From Coniferiporia sulphurascens (Eukaryota; Basidiomycota; Agaricomycetes; Hymenochaetales; Hymenochaetaceae), in contig NBBA01000013.1 of NCBI GenBank assembly GCA_002794785.1, positions 372,001 to 436,000 of the forward strand: a stretch of 64,000 bases of DNA. Reading direction: 5' to 3'. The position numbers and the translations under genes were made by a program. Within the stretch, counting starts at the first letter, position 1; each line of letters begins with the position of its first letter. Below are positions 48,201 to 61,160 of this stretch, piece after piece. The notes beneath the pieces were generated by a model, which was given only the letters and a program-made list of their open reading frames with translations, searched no databases and had not been told where the DNA came from.

Positions 48201-48848
48201 GTCGGATAATTTTGCTGAGCTGGATTATGTGGAAACCGCGACGACCTTCCCCCCAGCGCTTGCAAAGAGGTAAAGTCGTTGGCAGGCCGGTAACTCGGCG
48301 TGGGACTGGAGGTGCAGTATCCATGCGTATCAGAAGAGCTGAAATCGTCAATTTCGTCCTCCACAAAGTGATTCTGGTTTGGGTATGTACGACTTATGGC
48401 ATGTCGTCGGGTGGCAGCAGTAGCATTAGTAGGTACGACAGGATCTTGCGTATCCAGATTGTCGAAAGGCACAGAGCCGTAATCATACGGCACGGTCTGG
48501 TAGTCATTTGCGTAGTAGTTAGCATCTTGCATGTCATCAAAGCATCCGAAGTCAGCATCTTGGCCAAGAGTAAGACCCGCGTCCGGACGGCCAACATAAT
48601 CGTCCAGATAGTCGTCCATGCCATATTCTCTCAGCAGTGCTTCGAAGCTACCCGTGTTCATTAGAGGCGGCATCGTGATCAAAAAAGAGCCAATTATCCT
48701 TCAGTCGAGAATAGCTCGATGATGGTACAAGACTAAGTAGGTACAATGACATCAACGCAACGACGCGACGACGCGACTGGGATACATACTTAGGGCCGGT
48801 CTTGAAAGACCGGGCATCCTTTTGCAATTGGAATAACTTGAAATCCAT
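42220..48848 (-). CDS. HFM1: Meiotic Ski2-like DNA helicase HFM1/MER3
   Basis: A many-exon gene. Early exons: 48848-48790, 48698-48187, 48134-48003, 47945-47878, 47823-47800, 47695-47576, 47515-47455, 47401-47329, 47264-47255 (10 nt), 47201-47170, 47108-47057, 47005-46826. The last is 43214-42220. Helicase motifs: Walker A PTGSGKT (about 47660); DEVH split by an intron; [27 protein letters not shown] (about 46290); and QMIGRAGRPQF, also split (about 45970). A Sec63 domain follows at about 45.8-44 kb. A cysteine-rich finger, [11 protein letters not shown]...CC, lies near 43.4 kb, as in animal HFM1. About 350 disordered acidic residues end the protein. The family stabilises recombination intermediates for class I crossovers. 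The upstream start at 48848 is inferred from a gtatgt donor; 48673 is an alternative. Exons between 46.8 and 43.9 kb were read only in part. Confidence 0.9.
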
Positions 48849-49053
48849 GAACGGCGCACAGGCGGCGGGATGAAGCCGCTTCGTGAACGAACAATTTTGA
48901 AGGACACAGAGTAATATACTAGATGCTTAAGTTCACCCATTCTGTTTTCCACGCAATGAAAAATAGGCACTAGCAGATTCTATATTGAACCACCAGCAGC
49001 ATTACCGCACCCAATACTCCCAACCTAATGGGCACATAGTTACATGGAAATAA

Positions 49054-50394
49054 TTAGAGCTCGTCATCCGCGACCTTCCTAGGGGTAGGAGTCATCGACC
49101 TAAGTCTTCCAAGCAATTCGTGGGCTGATTGTTTCGACTCCGCACCCTCCTTTGCTACTGCGTTCCGAGGGTTTGTCATGCTAGGCCTGCGGAAGCTGTA
49201 AGAGGGAGGCGGCAGCGACGACGAGCCAAAGGCCGACCCCATTGCCCTCCTGGTGTGATCGAGCTCTTGATGAGCCACGTACTCCCGCGTCCCGGGCATG
49301 TGTGGGTTCGAGCGCGCATCGGACGCGCGATCCCAGTTCATGAACTCCATCTTGAAGATCGCGGAATCCATGCTCTGCGGGAACCTCCCTACGACCTTCG
49401 GGGGACTAACAATCGTACAGGATGACGGTCTGTACGTCCCTTCTCCTGCCTCCAAATCCTTCCTTGGTTCGCTTTCGGTTCCGAAGTCCGTCATGGAGAA
49501 ATCATCGTGTTTCTTAGACACAGAAGCTCTCCCAATCCAGCCTCCAACAGCGACACGTACCGCGAAGGCCGTATTGGTATTCCTGTTGTTGCTTTTGGAA
49601 CCGCCTTCACTAAGCACGCGGCCGGGGAGGGGCTTCGACATAAGGGCGGTCCGCAGATCCGTGGACGGGGCGTAGACAAGTCCAGCCGCTGGATGAGGTA
49701 GAGGCCGGATAACTTTCGAGTCTTCCGAGGTCATCTCTTCCTCGAACTTGTTTGTCAGGAATGACTGGTGCTCGCGCGAAAGCTCGAACTTCGCCTCTGC
49801 ATAGAGCGGTTGCCTGACCGGGGACGGATTCAAAGAAGCAACAGCACCGCCTCGCTTTTTTCTCTCCTCTGTCATAAGGAATTGCCCGAACTCGGGGCTC
49901 AGCCGGCGGACCTTACGCAAGTAGCGTTCGAACCTCTTGTCGCTCATGGTATTAGTGTTCGGCAGAGGCCTCGTGCGTTTGAGGTAGTCTACGCGTGGGT
50001 CGTCCGCCGGGTTATCAGGTTTGTCCGCAAAGTCGGAGTCATGCAACCAGTTCGTGTCTTGCACGCCGAAGCGCGGCGACCAATCCCCCACAGGGTCGAT
50101 TTTGGGAGTGACATCCATCTCCTCGAACTTGCGAACAAACTCAGCATCGTCATGCGTGTTGACCCATACTGTCTGCTGGTAGAGTGTGTCTACATTATGA
50201 ATGGAAAGGTGCGCGTTCCGGTTGCGGACGGCAAGTGGACGCTTCAAACCCCAGTCGCCCCGAGCGGCACTCCCGCCATAGGTGGTGTATACCTGGCCTA
50301 TTTTGTTGTCATAAGAGGCGAATTTGGAGTGGCGAAGAAGGGCGGCGAATGGCGAGGGCGGGACTTTCGCTGCCTTGACCGCTGGCGCAGCCAT
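49054..50394 (-). CDS. MRP51: Mitochondrial small-subunit ribosomal protein MRP51
   Basis: A single-exon frame of 446 residues from the Met at 50394. An in-frame Met at 50493 would add 33 residues but precedes the conserved start. The N-terminal FAALLRHSKFASYDNKIGQV, then TTYGG and RGDWGLKRPL, is the Mrp51 signature (yeast: LLRRSRLAS..., GEWGVKRPL). NVDTLYQQTVWVN and a C-terminal region with PHMPGTREYVAHQELDHTRR follow. In yeast Mrp51 sits in the mitochondrial small subunit and is needed for translation of mitochondrial mRNAs. The Ala/Lys-rich start (MAAPAVKAAKVPPSP) fits an import signal. The gene is divergent from ELP3, with 249 bp between starts. Confidence 0.88.
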   Translation of the reverse strand: MAAPAVKAAKVPPSPFAALLRHSKFASYDNKIGQVYTTYGGSAARGDWGLKRPLAVRNRNAHLSIHNVDTLYQQTVWVNTHDDAEFVRKFEEMDVTPKIDPVGDWSPRFGVQDTNWLHDSDFADKPDNPADDPRVDYLKRTRPLPNTNTMSDKRFERYLRKVRRLSPEFGQFLMTEERKKRGGAVASLNPSPVRQPLYAEAKFELSREHQSFLTNKFEEEMTSEDSKVIRPLPHPAAGLVYAPSTDLRTALMSKPLPGRVLSEGGSKSNNRNTNTAFAVRVAVGGWIGRASVSKKHDDFSMTDFGTESEPRKDLEAGEGTYRPSSCTIVSPPKVVGRFPQSMDSAIFKMEFMNWDRASDARSNPHMPGTREYVAHQELDHTRRAMGSAFGSSSLPPPSYSFRRPSMTNPRNAVAKEGAESKQSAHELLGRLRSMTPTPRKVADDEL

Positions 50395-50643
50395 GAAGAT
50401 TTGCTCGCTCTCGGGTGAGCGGACGCGCAAAAGTCGGGGCGCAACGTCGGAGTGCGAAAAATCTCGGTAACGGTCCGGTGGCGGTGTTCCCATGCTTTAC
50501 GCTACGAGAAATTTCAGGTGCTGGTGCATACTCAGGCTGTCACTACAGAATCCATACTAGTACTATCTATGGTCCAGTATAGCAAAGCAGAAGGTATCAG
50601 AACTGAAAATACCTAATACGAGAACTATACTGAACACCGCTCG

Positions 50644-52736
<2,093 letters not shown>

Positions 52737-52790
52737 AACTGTAGCATACCTCCTGTACAACCACTGCGCGCACTGCGCTGTACTATTTTG

Positions 52791-54033
52791 TTAATCGCCC
52801 AGGATGAGGGTGTGGAAGTTCGGGAAGACCAGCTCGTCCTCGATCGTCTTACGTATGACGTCCTGGATGAAGCGCTCGACTCGCGTGACGTTCTTCAACA
52901 GATGCTTGTCCGCCTGGCCGATCTCGCTCTCGATGATAATCGACGGGAGCAGGCGCTGACCAACAGGCAGCGGCTTCGCCGGGCGCGCAGGGGGGCCGTC
53001 GTCGGGTTCCACCGGCGAGCTCGCCTCCGAGCCACGTTTGGGGCGCTCGCCCGCAGGACCGTACGGGTCGAGGTCGTCGAGCACGCAAAAGTGCACGCGT
53101 CGACGCTGGCCCTCGTACGCGACGACGACCTCTCCGTCGAACACGAAACCCGTCACTGCGAGCTTGATCGGCAGCGCCATGAACATCGGCGATGGGTAGT
53201 TGATCAGCAGCGACGTCGTCAGCGCGAGCCGCAGGTCCGAGTGGTGCAAAATGCGCAGATGCAACTGCAGGTTCGGGTGCTTGCTCGATGCGGGCGGGAT
53301 TTGGGGCGTCTGCGCCGGCACTGGCTTCTGCACGTGGCGCGTCGGGGGGTGTCTGTACCTCGGGCGACGTGTCGAAGGACCTGTCGTATTGTCCTGCAGG
53401 AGACGGGGTGCTGAGAGGATTTGAAGGCGTGCGCATGGCGTACATGGACGCCGCCATGCCCATCCTAGGCATACCTTGCAGCGGCACAATTCCCGGGTGG
53501 AAGTTCGCAGGGTTAGGTGTGCTCATGCCCATGCCCATACCCATGTTCAAACTCATTGCTCCGCCACCCCAAAGGTCACGGGAAGAGTGTATTCCGGGCA
53601 GCGCTGCCAAGATCTCACTTGATGGAGGACGCCCATAGCGGAGATGCGGAGGCAAGTGGTGGTACGCAGGCGCCTCCTGCGCGTACGCGCGTTGCGTGTC
53701 GCGGCGCGACACCCATTCGTAGTCGTCTTCTTCCGCCGCGCCAAACGACTGCGCAGCTGCAGCACCTGCACCAATGCCCTCTGAGCCCTTTAACGGGACT
53801 TGGCTCGCACTGTCGAGCGCGTCGTCATCGTCGTCTTCGAGAAAGTCGCGGTAGATGTCGCGCATGTCGACAACCTCGATGTCCGGACAGACTGTGCCAA
53901 AGTCGATGCCGGTAACCTCCACGGGTCCGATGAAGGAAGGGCGCGAGACCGTTGCGAGGTGCTTGTTGAGGACTTCGACGAGACGTTCTGCCAACGAGGC
54001 ATCGAGCTTGTCCCATGCTAATTCCAGCGACAT
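52791..54033 (-). CDS. MDM12: ERMES complex subunit Mdm12
   Basis: Two exons, 54033-53359 and 53309-52791, give 397 residues. The N-terminal MSLELAWDKLDASLAERLVE, then SRPSFIGPVEVTGIDFGTVCP and VDMRDIYRDFLEDD, opens the SMP lipid-binding domain of Mdm12. The second half, LQLHLRILHHSDLRLALTTS, LLINYPSPMFMALPIKLAVT and HFCVLDDLDPYGP, completes it. The protein ends in FPNFHTLILGD. A low-complexity Met/Gly/Pro insert splits the domain, as is usual in basidiomycetes. Mdm12 joins Mmm1, Mdm10 and Mdm34 to move phospholipids between ER and mitochondria. The intron is short: 49 nt with the chosen acceptor, or 31 nt with another in-frame one. Confidence 0.95.
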
Positions 54034-54552
54034 GACGGCCTCCTGGAAGAAAGCTCAATTCCTTTTGCAGACTTCCCTGTGATTTCGCTAACCTTCACAG
54101 GCCTCACCGAGTGAGTTTCAAATAGCGAGCGTTTTATGCTATGCAAAAAACAGAGATGGTCATCGTACATGGCTTGATACTAGTCCTGAATTATGCGTGC
54201 ATATCGGGTTCGTCGTTAAATAAACAAAAAAAATGCGCCAAAAACTACGCACAATGACTGGAAGCGAACGTGAAAAGCTATATAAGAAATAGCAATAATT
54301 TTGGATCCGGGTAACTCGGAAAGACTACAGAATGGATCTGAAGCATCAGGGTATGATTTATAAAAAAGCATTCCCGAAGAAATAATACTTATACTTGCTT
54401 GCTGAGAAGGAACAAGGGAGATTGCAAGGTGTTAAAAAATGTCTAAGCAGATATAAAAAAAGACATTGCGAATAAAGGGTATGGTTCGTAAAAGTCTTGA
54501 CTCCGCAAGGAAAAGGGCAATAGATAAAGACAAACATAAAGGTTAAGGTTCA
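54034..54552. other. Intergenic region between MDM12 and UDP-galactose transporter
   Basis: These 519 bp hold the MDM12 promoter (high-coordinate strand start at 54033) and the 3' flank of the next minus-strand gene. The sequence is A-rich, with several A-runs between 54220 and 54470. No ORF or RNA gene is evident. Confidence 0.4.
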
Positions 54553-56269
54553 TCAAAGTCGTCGTTGTCCTTGCACAGGATGCAGTGAGACTGGTGTTGA
54601 GGGCTCGGAGGAGAAAGGGGAAGCCGATCGCGATGTAAACGGAGATGCACTAAAATGCAATTGGGATGTTGTCCGCGATGCATACGACAGCATACCAGTA
54701 TCCGCCTCCTCACGCGCCAGCCGCTCTTTTTCAGAGGATGCAGAAGATACTCCGAAAAGACTCGACAGTGATTGGGAGCTTCCAAAAGAGCCAGACTTGC
54801 GCATGATAGGCTTTTCTCCAAGAATAGGATTGGCCCTCACGATTGGCGACGTGAAAACGTATGAACCGTCTTTCTCGCGTAGCGACAGCGAAACTCCCGA
54901 GTTATCGAGAAGCGAGGGCTGGTTATACATCAAAGTCGCAGCAAGGACAGTCGAAGAACCGAGGAGGAAACCGGGAGTGATGTGGAAGTCGAAGAGTGCG
55001 ACTGACGCAAGGAAAGAGATAATTATGGACAAGCTTGTTGCAAAACCTTTCATGATGTTGTCCGAGTATTTAATGACGATCGCAGTGACAAGTCCGCCGA
55101 ATACCTGGACCGCGACTGTTGCCCATGCCCATGCGCCGAAATTCTTCAGGAAGTCACAGAAAATCCCGCGCGACGCACCACCGGTCGTCGGAGAAAAAAG
55201 AATGGGAAGCAGAGCGGGGATTATCGAGAAAAGGGATAACTGAACGTTGCGCACCCACAAGTCCGCCCTGGAATTTTTAAGGACCATCTCAAAGTAGACA
55301 CCTGCCAGACCTGACGTGAAACATGCGGCAGTGACGGCGGCAAAGCCCTTGAGGGGGAACATGACATGTAAATGTATCGGGGCTGCTGCCGCTGCGCTAC
55401 CAATGGCTTGGGTGTGAGCCTTTGGTACGGGACTGGTGTTGCTCGTCGAGGTCTGAATCTGAACGATGCCAACGCCAATTGCAAGGAAAAGCAAGGCCAT
55501 CCACTTTGTCTTGGAAAGACGTTTGCCCAATAACGCGACAGAGAACGCGGCCGTGGTCAGGATCTTCATTTGATACGCGACTTGGAAACTTGCGACAGGC
55601 AGATTACTGATTGCGACAAACTGAAGGGAGTTTTGAATGACGTAGAGGACGGCAGGTATTGACAGCTTGAAGCAGTCGGGCGAGAAAATCTCGGAACAGA
55701 GTTGACACAAACGCGACCACCACGACAATGGCTCGGGAGGCATGCCGATGGTCGATCTCCGAGGCACGGCAGATGTGGAGGGAGTACTCGAGGTGCGCGA
55801 GAGAGCAACAATGAATGAGATGGAGCCCTTGAGCAGCTCATTAAGTAAGACGGCCGTCGCGGGCGAATAGGACATTGACGCAGGTGTGGACACCCTCGAG
55901 TAGTGCATCACTATTGACAATGCAGCGTTTTGAATCGCAAGTATGAAAAGACTGTACGCGGCGATAAGCAAGAAAGTGAGTTGGGGAGACAGGCACGACG
56001 CGACGACAAGCTGGTACTCACGAAACATATTTAAGGGGCATGCCACAGAACGTGGGTTCGCTCGTGGACGTGACGATTCCCGAAAGCGGTCTGGTGTTCG
56101 GAGTGGGCGAGGAGGGAGTGATGGTGGAAGGGAGAAGAGAGTCTTTGCTGGAACCGAAGCGAGAGACGGCAGCGGCAGCAGCGAGAGAGAGTCTGGAGGG
56201 ACTGGGGGACATGCGGGCAGCGATGGCGGACATGGACAACCGCGACGGAGGCAGCGGACGCTGGTGCAT
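54553..56269 (-). CDS. gms1: UDP-galactose transporter (nucleotide-sugar transporter, SLC35A2/Gms1 type)
   Basis: Two exons, 56269-56022 and 55951-54553, give 548 residues. The joint creates MPLKYVSLFILAIQNAALSI, the family's first membrane span; reading without the intron loses it. About ten spans follow. Signature blocks are LNELLKGSISF, PAVLYVIQNSLQFVAISNLP, FQVAYQMKILTTAAFSV, GLAGVYFEMVLKNS and IKYSDNIMKGFATSLSII. The N-terminus (about 75 residues) and the C-terminus (about 120 residues, Ser-rich) are extensions beyond the core. The protein exchanges UDP-galactose for UMP across the Golgi membrane, which depends on nucleoside diphosphatases such as the Ynd1-type apyrase at 14.9 kb. UDP-GlcNAc specificity cannot be excluded from sequence. 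Confidence 0.9.
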
Positions 56270-57268
56270 GGTTTAAGTAGAGAGGGCTTGGCACCCGCGG
56301 AGTGGGAGTCGGTCCAGTAAAATTCTCAATCAGGAAGTTCCATCTTTGGAGCGTTTTAGCCGGCGCACGACAAATACGGCAAGCGGACCATCAAAAGCGG
56401 TAAACGCAGCCGGGAAAACATGTCATGGTTTTGATGGAAGTTTAGCAGACTAGGTACAAACAGGGACTAGTACTACGAGCGCATGGTAACGATGCTGCGC
56501 CAAACAGGGGCCGTGTGCCCCCAAAATTAATGCTAGCCGCCGCAGTCTAGATAGCAAAAATTTTGGTCAGTCTCAGCTAGAACACAATACACACCCCGCA
56601 ACGGAAGAACGCCTCAGCCTCGCCTTTAACTCAACATCCGCACCCATCCATACAAGCGGTCCGTCTGAAGGGACCGGTGCAAGACGCCTCTCCACAGAGA
56701 AACCCCCTAAACAGGGATCGGGGTGCGTACTTTTACCAGGGTTATCTTCGTCGGCACCACGGAACGACCGCAACATATAGAAGGAGGCACTCACAATCTG
56801 TGCAATGATCCAACGGGACAAAACAAATGTCGGCGCTCGACAGGTGATCCTGCCTCATCGCCTCTCAACCAGAGGGAGAAGCATTCGGCTAGAACTGTTT
56901 TAATGAGTCCAAATCATTCTACGGCATTTGTCTGGACCGTCTTCGCCGTAAAATGTTGCTGACGGCGCAGCGAGGCAAGACAGTAATTTGGACGCCGGTG
57001 TTGAAGACGCGTCCGCGAAATTTTCGTCATTTGTAGCCACCGATATTTTAAGCTCCGCCTCAAAGTCGCGCGCCCCACGTGCCCGTTCCGAGTCTGCTCT
57101 GGTTCTCCGACGCGTTGAGGCGGTGGCTTGTTTGGCTCGCCTCTCCTCTGCCCTTCCCGCCCATATTCCGCACCCTCCCCTCCGTGACGCGCTTTTCTCC
57201 CCACTCAACGCCCGCCGTATTCTACTTGTTATCTCTTGCAGCTGTATAAAACACGTCTGTTGTGAAAT
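56270..57268. other. Divergent intergenic region of about 1 kb
   Basis: This lies between the transporter and the 1116-residue membrane protein, with both starts facing outward. A TATA-like tataaaa at about 57244, and a ctcttgcag just before it that could be a 5' UTR intron acceptor, precede the start at 57269. Short ORFs on both strands around 56.9-57.3 kb have no recognisable domain. No repeats are seen. Confidence 0.4.
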
Positions 57269-60200
57269 ATGGCTCCGTCCTCCATTCGCAACGGCGCCTT
57301 CTCTCCGCCGCATTCCTCTGCCGCCTCGTACACAACCTCCGTCCAGTCCAAGCTGAACGTCGTGTCGCGGCTGGCAATTGAGGGAAAGGTGAAGCAGGGC
57401 GCCGACGGCGCGTCGATAAAGCTTTACTTGAAAGTGCGTTACGCGACAAAATGCGATTTACGTCTGTGGTTGTAACATACTTTATGCGCAGATCACTGTT
57501 CCGGTTGATTCTGTCACCCCGGCTCAAATACTTCCGCTTTTTGCAGGTAATTCTTTATTTTGCTCACTCCTTGAACTTGACTCAGACACAAGCAGAGGAG
57601 AATGTAAAGATCCGTGACTTCCAAGTCCATCCTCTCGACTCCGACTCGGCTCCCTATAATTTTTCCTCGACAACGAATCCTCTCTTACACAATACCGCTC
57701 GCGCGTTGAACCTCCCCGCTCGCTCGACAAAATCTTACCTGTCTCTTTTCGACAGCGCGGCACACTCATCCCCAACACGGAGTAGTTCTGTCAACGGCTC
57801 TGTCATTCCTCCGCTGGAGGAAAGATATACAGGCTATTTCTTGATTAGCGGGTACAATATCTGCTTCGCGCTTCCAAGAGAGTTCCCTCCAAAGTATAGG
57901 ATCAACACTGGTGGAACCGACAGCGATGGCGATGGGTTGTCCTCGAGGGGTACACCAAGAACACAGTACAGGAGTGGAAGGAGGGCATCCATCGGCGAGC
58001 GAAGTTCGCTCCAGTTCATGGCTGGTTTGTCCTTATGGATACCGTTGTTATCAAAGGTGACTCTTCCACACCACTTAGCGGTCGTGTGTGATCTAATGTT
58101 ACCCGTAATCTAGCCGCCAAGAGCACCCTACATGGTATGGAGCGACTTTATACCATTAAGTCGCCGACCTCTCTGACACTCTAGAAGCTTTCAATACCGA
58201 TTCCCAGATGCTTGTCTAATAACATTAAAGTACGATTACCCTCGCCCACCCCGATATCTACATCGTTCGCATCCTTATCGTCAGATGAAGACTCCGGCGG
58301 ATGGGATCTCGCTACGGAGCCTCATGTCACTCGTACCTCAAAGCTTGGCCGCCGAGCAAGTGTTTATAACGAGTTTGCAGATGACGAGTCGTCAGAAGCC
58401 TCAGTCGCCGGTGTATCTGAAAATTGTATGATACGGGGGACGTTCACCAGCTCAGATATCATCCGGATCCGTTGGGCGTCTCCTCTTAAGATGCAGGATT
58501 TTCCTGACCAGGGTGATGGACGACGACGTGTGGGAGTTTCAGAGGTGAAAGGTCATATGACGTGTACGATCCTCGACACTCTCCCAGAGGGTGTGAAGAT
58601 GCGACTCGATTACCAGGGTACATGCACAGGTGTCTGGTTCCCCGGTGTGGCGACTTTGCTAGGTATGGATGTTGGACTCGATGCCAACGGATGCCGAGTA
58701 ACTTGGCCTGGAAACTCTGATGGACAATGGACGGTCGATGGCGACCCTGCTCTTACCGGCTTCACTGTTGGTTTGCCACAGAACACACTGACGAGGCAGA
58801 ATTCTTTGGAGCTTCCCCAAGTGACCCTTCGCGAATCTCCGGATGTATCAGGTCTTCTAACAGGAGAAACCCTTCCTAATGGTCGTGGTCCTTCGACCTC
58901 GTCTGCATCCCTCCTTCGCGCTCCCCTACCGACCCGCCAAGTCTCAGCCGAATATTCTTTTGAGGATTCCATGACACCGACTACGTCTGGTCTCCCGTCA
59001 TCTGTTCCTTCCATTACGACGTCTATGACCCGGTCATCTTTTGGTCTTGATGATGACATGTCTGAGCGCATTGCCCGCCCGCCCTCTACTCCTATTACCC
59101 TACAGATGAACATAAGCGATCTCATGCCTTCTGCAAAGAACAAGTTCATGTTCAACATATCTGGGACTGTCATCGTTTCCCAAAGCATGGCAATGTATGA
59201 CTCGCGAGACAGCTTGGGCACAACACTCTTACTGCCAATCTTCCGCGTCTTCTCTGCTGAAAAGGAGTCGGTCTCCAATGCCGTTCGTAACCAGTGTGAC
59301 GGCGCGGACGTCAAGCTTCTTGAGTCAACGGACAGCCTTCCGAGCGGCAAGGCGAAGGGAACCGCCGTGCCGTATGGTTCACAGATGAAATGTGGATTAG
59401 AGGGCAGTGAGATTCTTGTCAAGCCTGTCGTGCCTAAGGCTGTTGAGGAACAATCGTTCTCGTCACGCTGTGGCGACCACTCGCTCGCTATGACGTCAAG
59501 ACCGAGCTCACCGGAGCCGGCGAGTGCTGTTCTACAATCTCAGCGTTCTGTCGTGTTCAGGGACGGACCTCTTGTCATACCATGGGTTAACGCAGACGTC
59601 GTCCCGCTCTCATCTTCCAGTGAGAAGAAGTCATGGTCTTACGCGGTTACTGTCAGCTTGCCCACGCCCGTCGATGGACCGTCGGAGTGGCTCGAGTTCG
59701 GTCTATCTTTGCCATCAGAGCTCTCTGTCTCCGGTGCACCGCCGGTGCCAGAGGTTGAAGTTATCTGTGCGAGTGTCAACGGCGTCCCGATCCGCTTCGA
59801 GGCTCTCGGACATACTGCGCCAGGTGTAAATAACTTGTCAACTCCTGGCGCTGCTTCGTCGAGCAAGCAAAGATGGCTGAGCTGGGTTAGGGTACACATT
59901 GCGCTTGTGGGTGCTCTTGAAGTGGTGTATATCGTCAAAGGCCGGCCGGGTAACGAGGCGAGAAGAGGGAAGGAAAAAGCAGCCAAAAATGATGATGACG
60001 AGGTCAATGTGTTCATCCCGGTTTTCTCGATCCCAGTCAGCAGGTTCGAGATCAGCCTAAGGCATTCTTCTGGTATGTTGTTTCTTTTTATTCGGGGCTT
60101 AATAAATGACACTCGCAGTAGATGTAACTGCACAACCCGGAGTTCTAAGCAGTCTTGACCAGACTTTGTACAGAAAAATTACGACCTACAACGTTGCACC

Positions 60201-60882
60201 CTTCTCGCACGCTGACATCAAGATGCCGCATCCTCTTTTCGCTTCCAAGACAAAAACATCGCATCTTCACCGGAATACTAAACGGGCGCTACTCGGCTTT
60301 GTCGCTGCATTGCCTTACATTTTCTCTGCTATCTTGTTCAGTCATGTTATCGGGACGCGATCGGAGCTTCGCGAGCTGAAGGCAATGGTTCCTGGTAACT
60401 GGACCGAGGTCTTTCCCACTCCAGCTAGTAATATTGTAGCTGCAGCGGAGACGCACACAGTTACTAGTACTGTGACTGTCAGTACGTGTAAACCGACACC
60501 ACCAACTTCGACGTCCACGTCTTCAGAGCGCCGCTGGTTTGGAGACACATATACGGTGTCATATTCGTCTCCCGCGGAGACAACGAAAGTGGAATCTTCA
60601 TCATCATCTTCGGATCCGGTTTCTTCTTCATCGCAGTCTCAGCCTCCACCTAGACAAACCGCACCGGTAATACCTGAGAGGGCGTTTGATAGCGATGAGG
60701 ACATTGACGGTCCTCCTCAAGCAACCGATCCTAATGTACCCATGATATATGTTCCATCGTCCTGGCCTATTCATTTTCGTTATGAACGAGCAAAGGCGCA
60801 TGTAATTGGTGGTTGGGGGCGAGTGTGGCGAGTAGTGGAGATCATCCTTCATTGGCCATTGCCTGTGGATGCTGATACATGA
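57269..60882 (+). CDS. Single-pass membrane protein of unknown function (1116 aa)
   Basis: I do not recognise a known domain. Six exons (57269-57433, 57492-57546, 57596-58056, 58114-58134, 58188-60072, 60119-60882) give 1116 residues; exon 4 is only 21 nt. The first about 960 residues have no membrane segment. They contain well-ordered stretches (SRLAIEGKVKQGADGASIKLYLK, quoted as SRLAIEGKVKQ and ASIKLYLK; later TCTILDTLPEGVKMRLDYQG, WPGNSDGQWTVDGDPALTGF) broken by Ser/Thr-rich linkers. One hydrophobic span lies near residue 995 (LLGFVAALPYIFSAILFSHVI), followed by a Thr/Ser-rich segment and a short C-terminal helix region. Lys/Arg before the span suggests a cytosolic N-terminus and a lumenal or outer tail. 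It may be a basidiomycete-specific endomembrane protein; that is inference only. Confidence 0.7.
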
Positions 60883-61160
60883 TACGAGGATTTTTGTTTA
60901 GAGCTTTATGTATCTTATGGGCTAATGTATCGCTATGTCTTCGACGTGTCTGTACGCCGTAATTTTACTATGCAATGCTAATACTTTCCATTTCTCATTT
61001 TTATGGCTTCTGAAAGAGGGAATATATGCTGTGCTGAGTCAGACACGCGTAATCGTCACACTAGTGACTGTCGCGTTTCATATATTAGGTCGTAGTCTTA
61101 GTAGTCTCGGGGCGCAGCAGTCACAGTTCTACCAACAACACTCAACAACCCTGACTGACT

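Noticed and set aside
49768..50418. A 216-codon plus-strand ORF
   Set aside because: It is the shadow of MRP51, whose conserved motifs are on the other strand.
52788..53414. A 208-codon plus-strand ORF rich in Arg and Val
   Set aside because: It is antisense to the second exon of MDM12, which has clear family motifs; high GC explains the open frame.
58610..59422. A 270-codon minus-strand ORF
   Set aside because: It is antisense to the 1116-residue protein's main exon. The sense frame is open throughout and in phase with its other exons.
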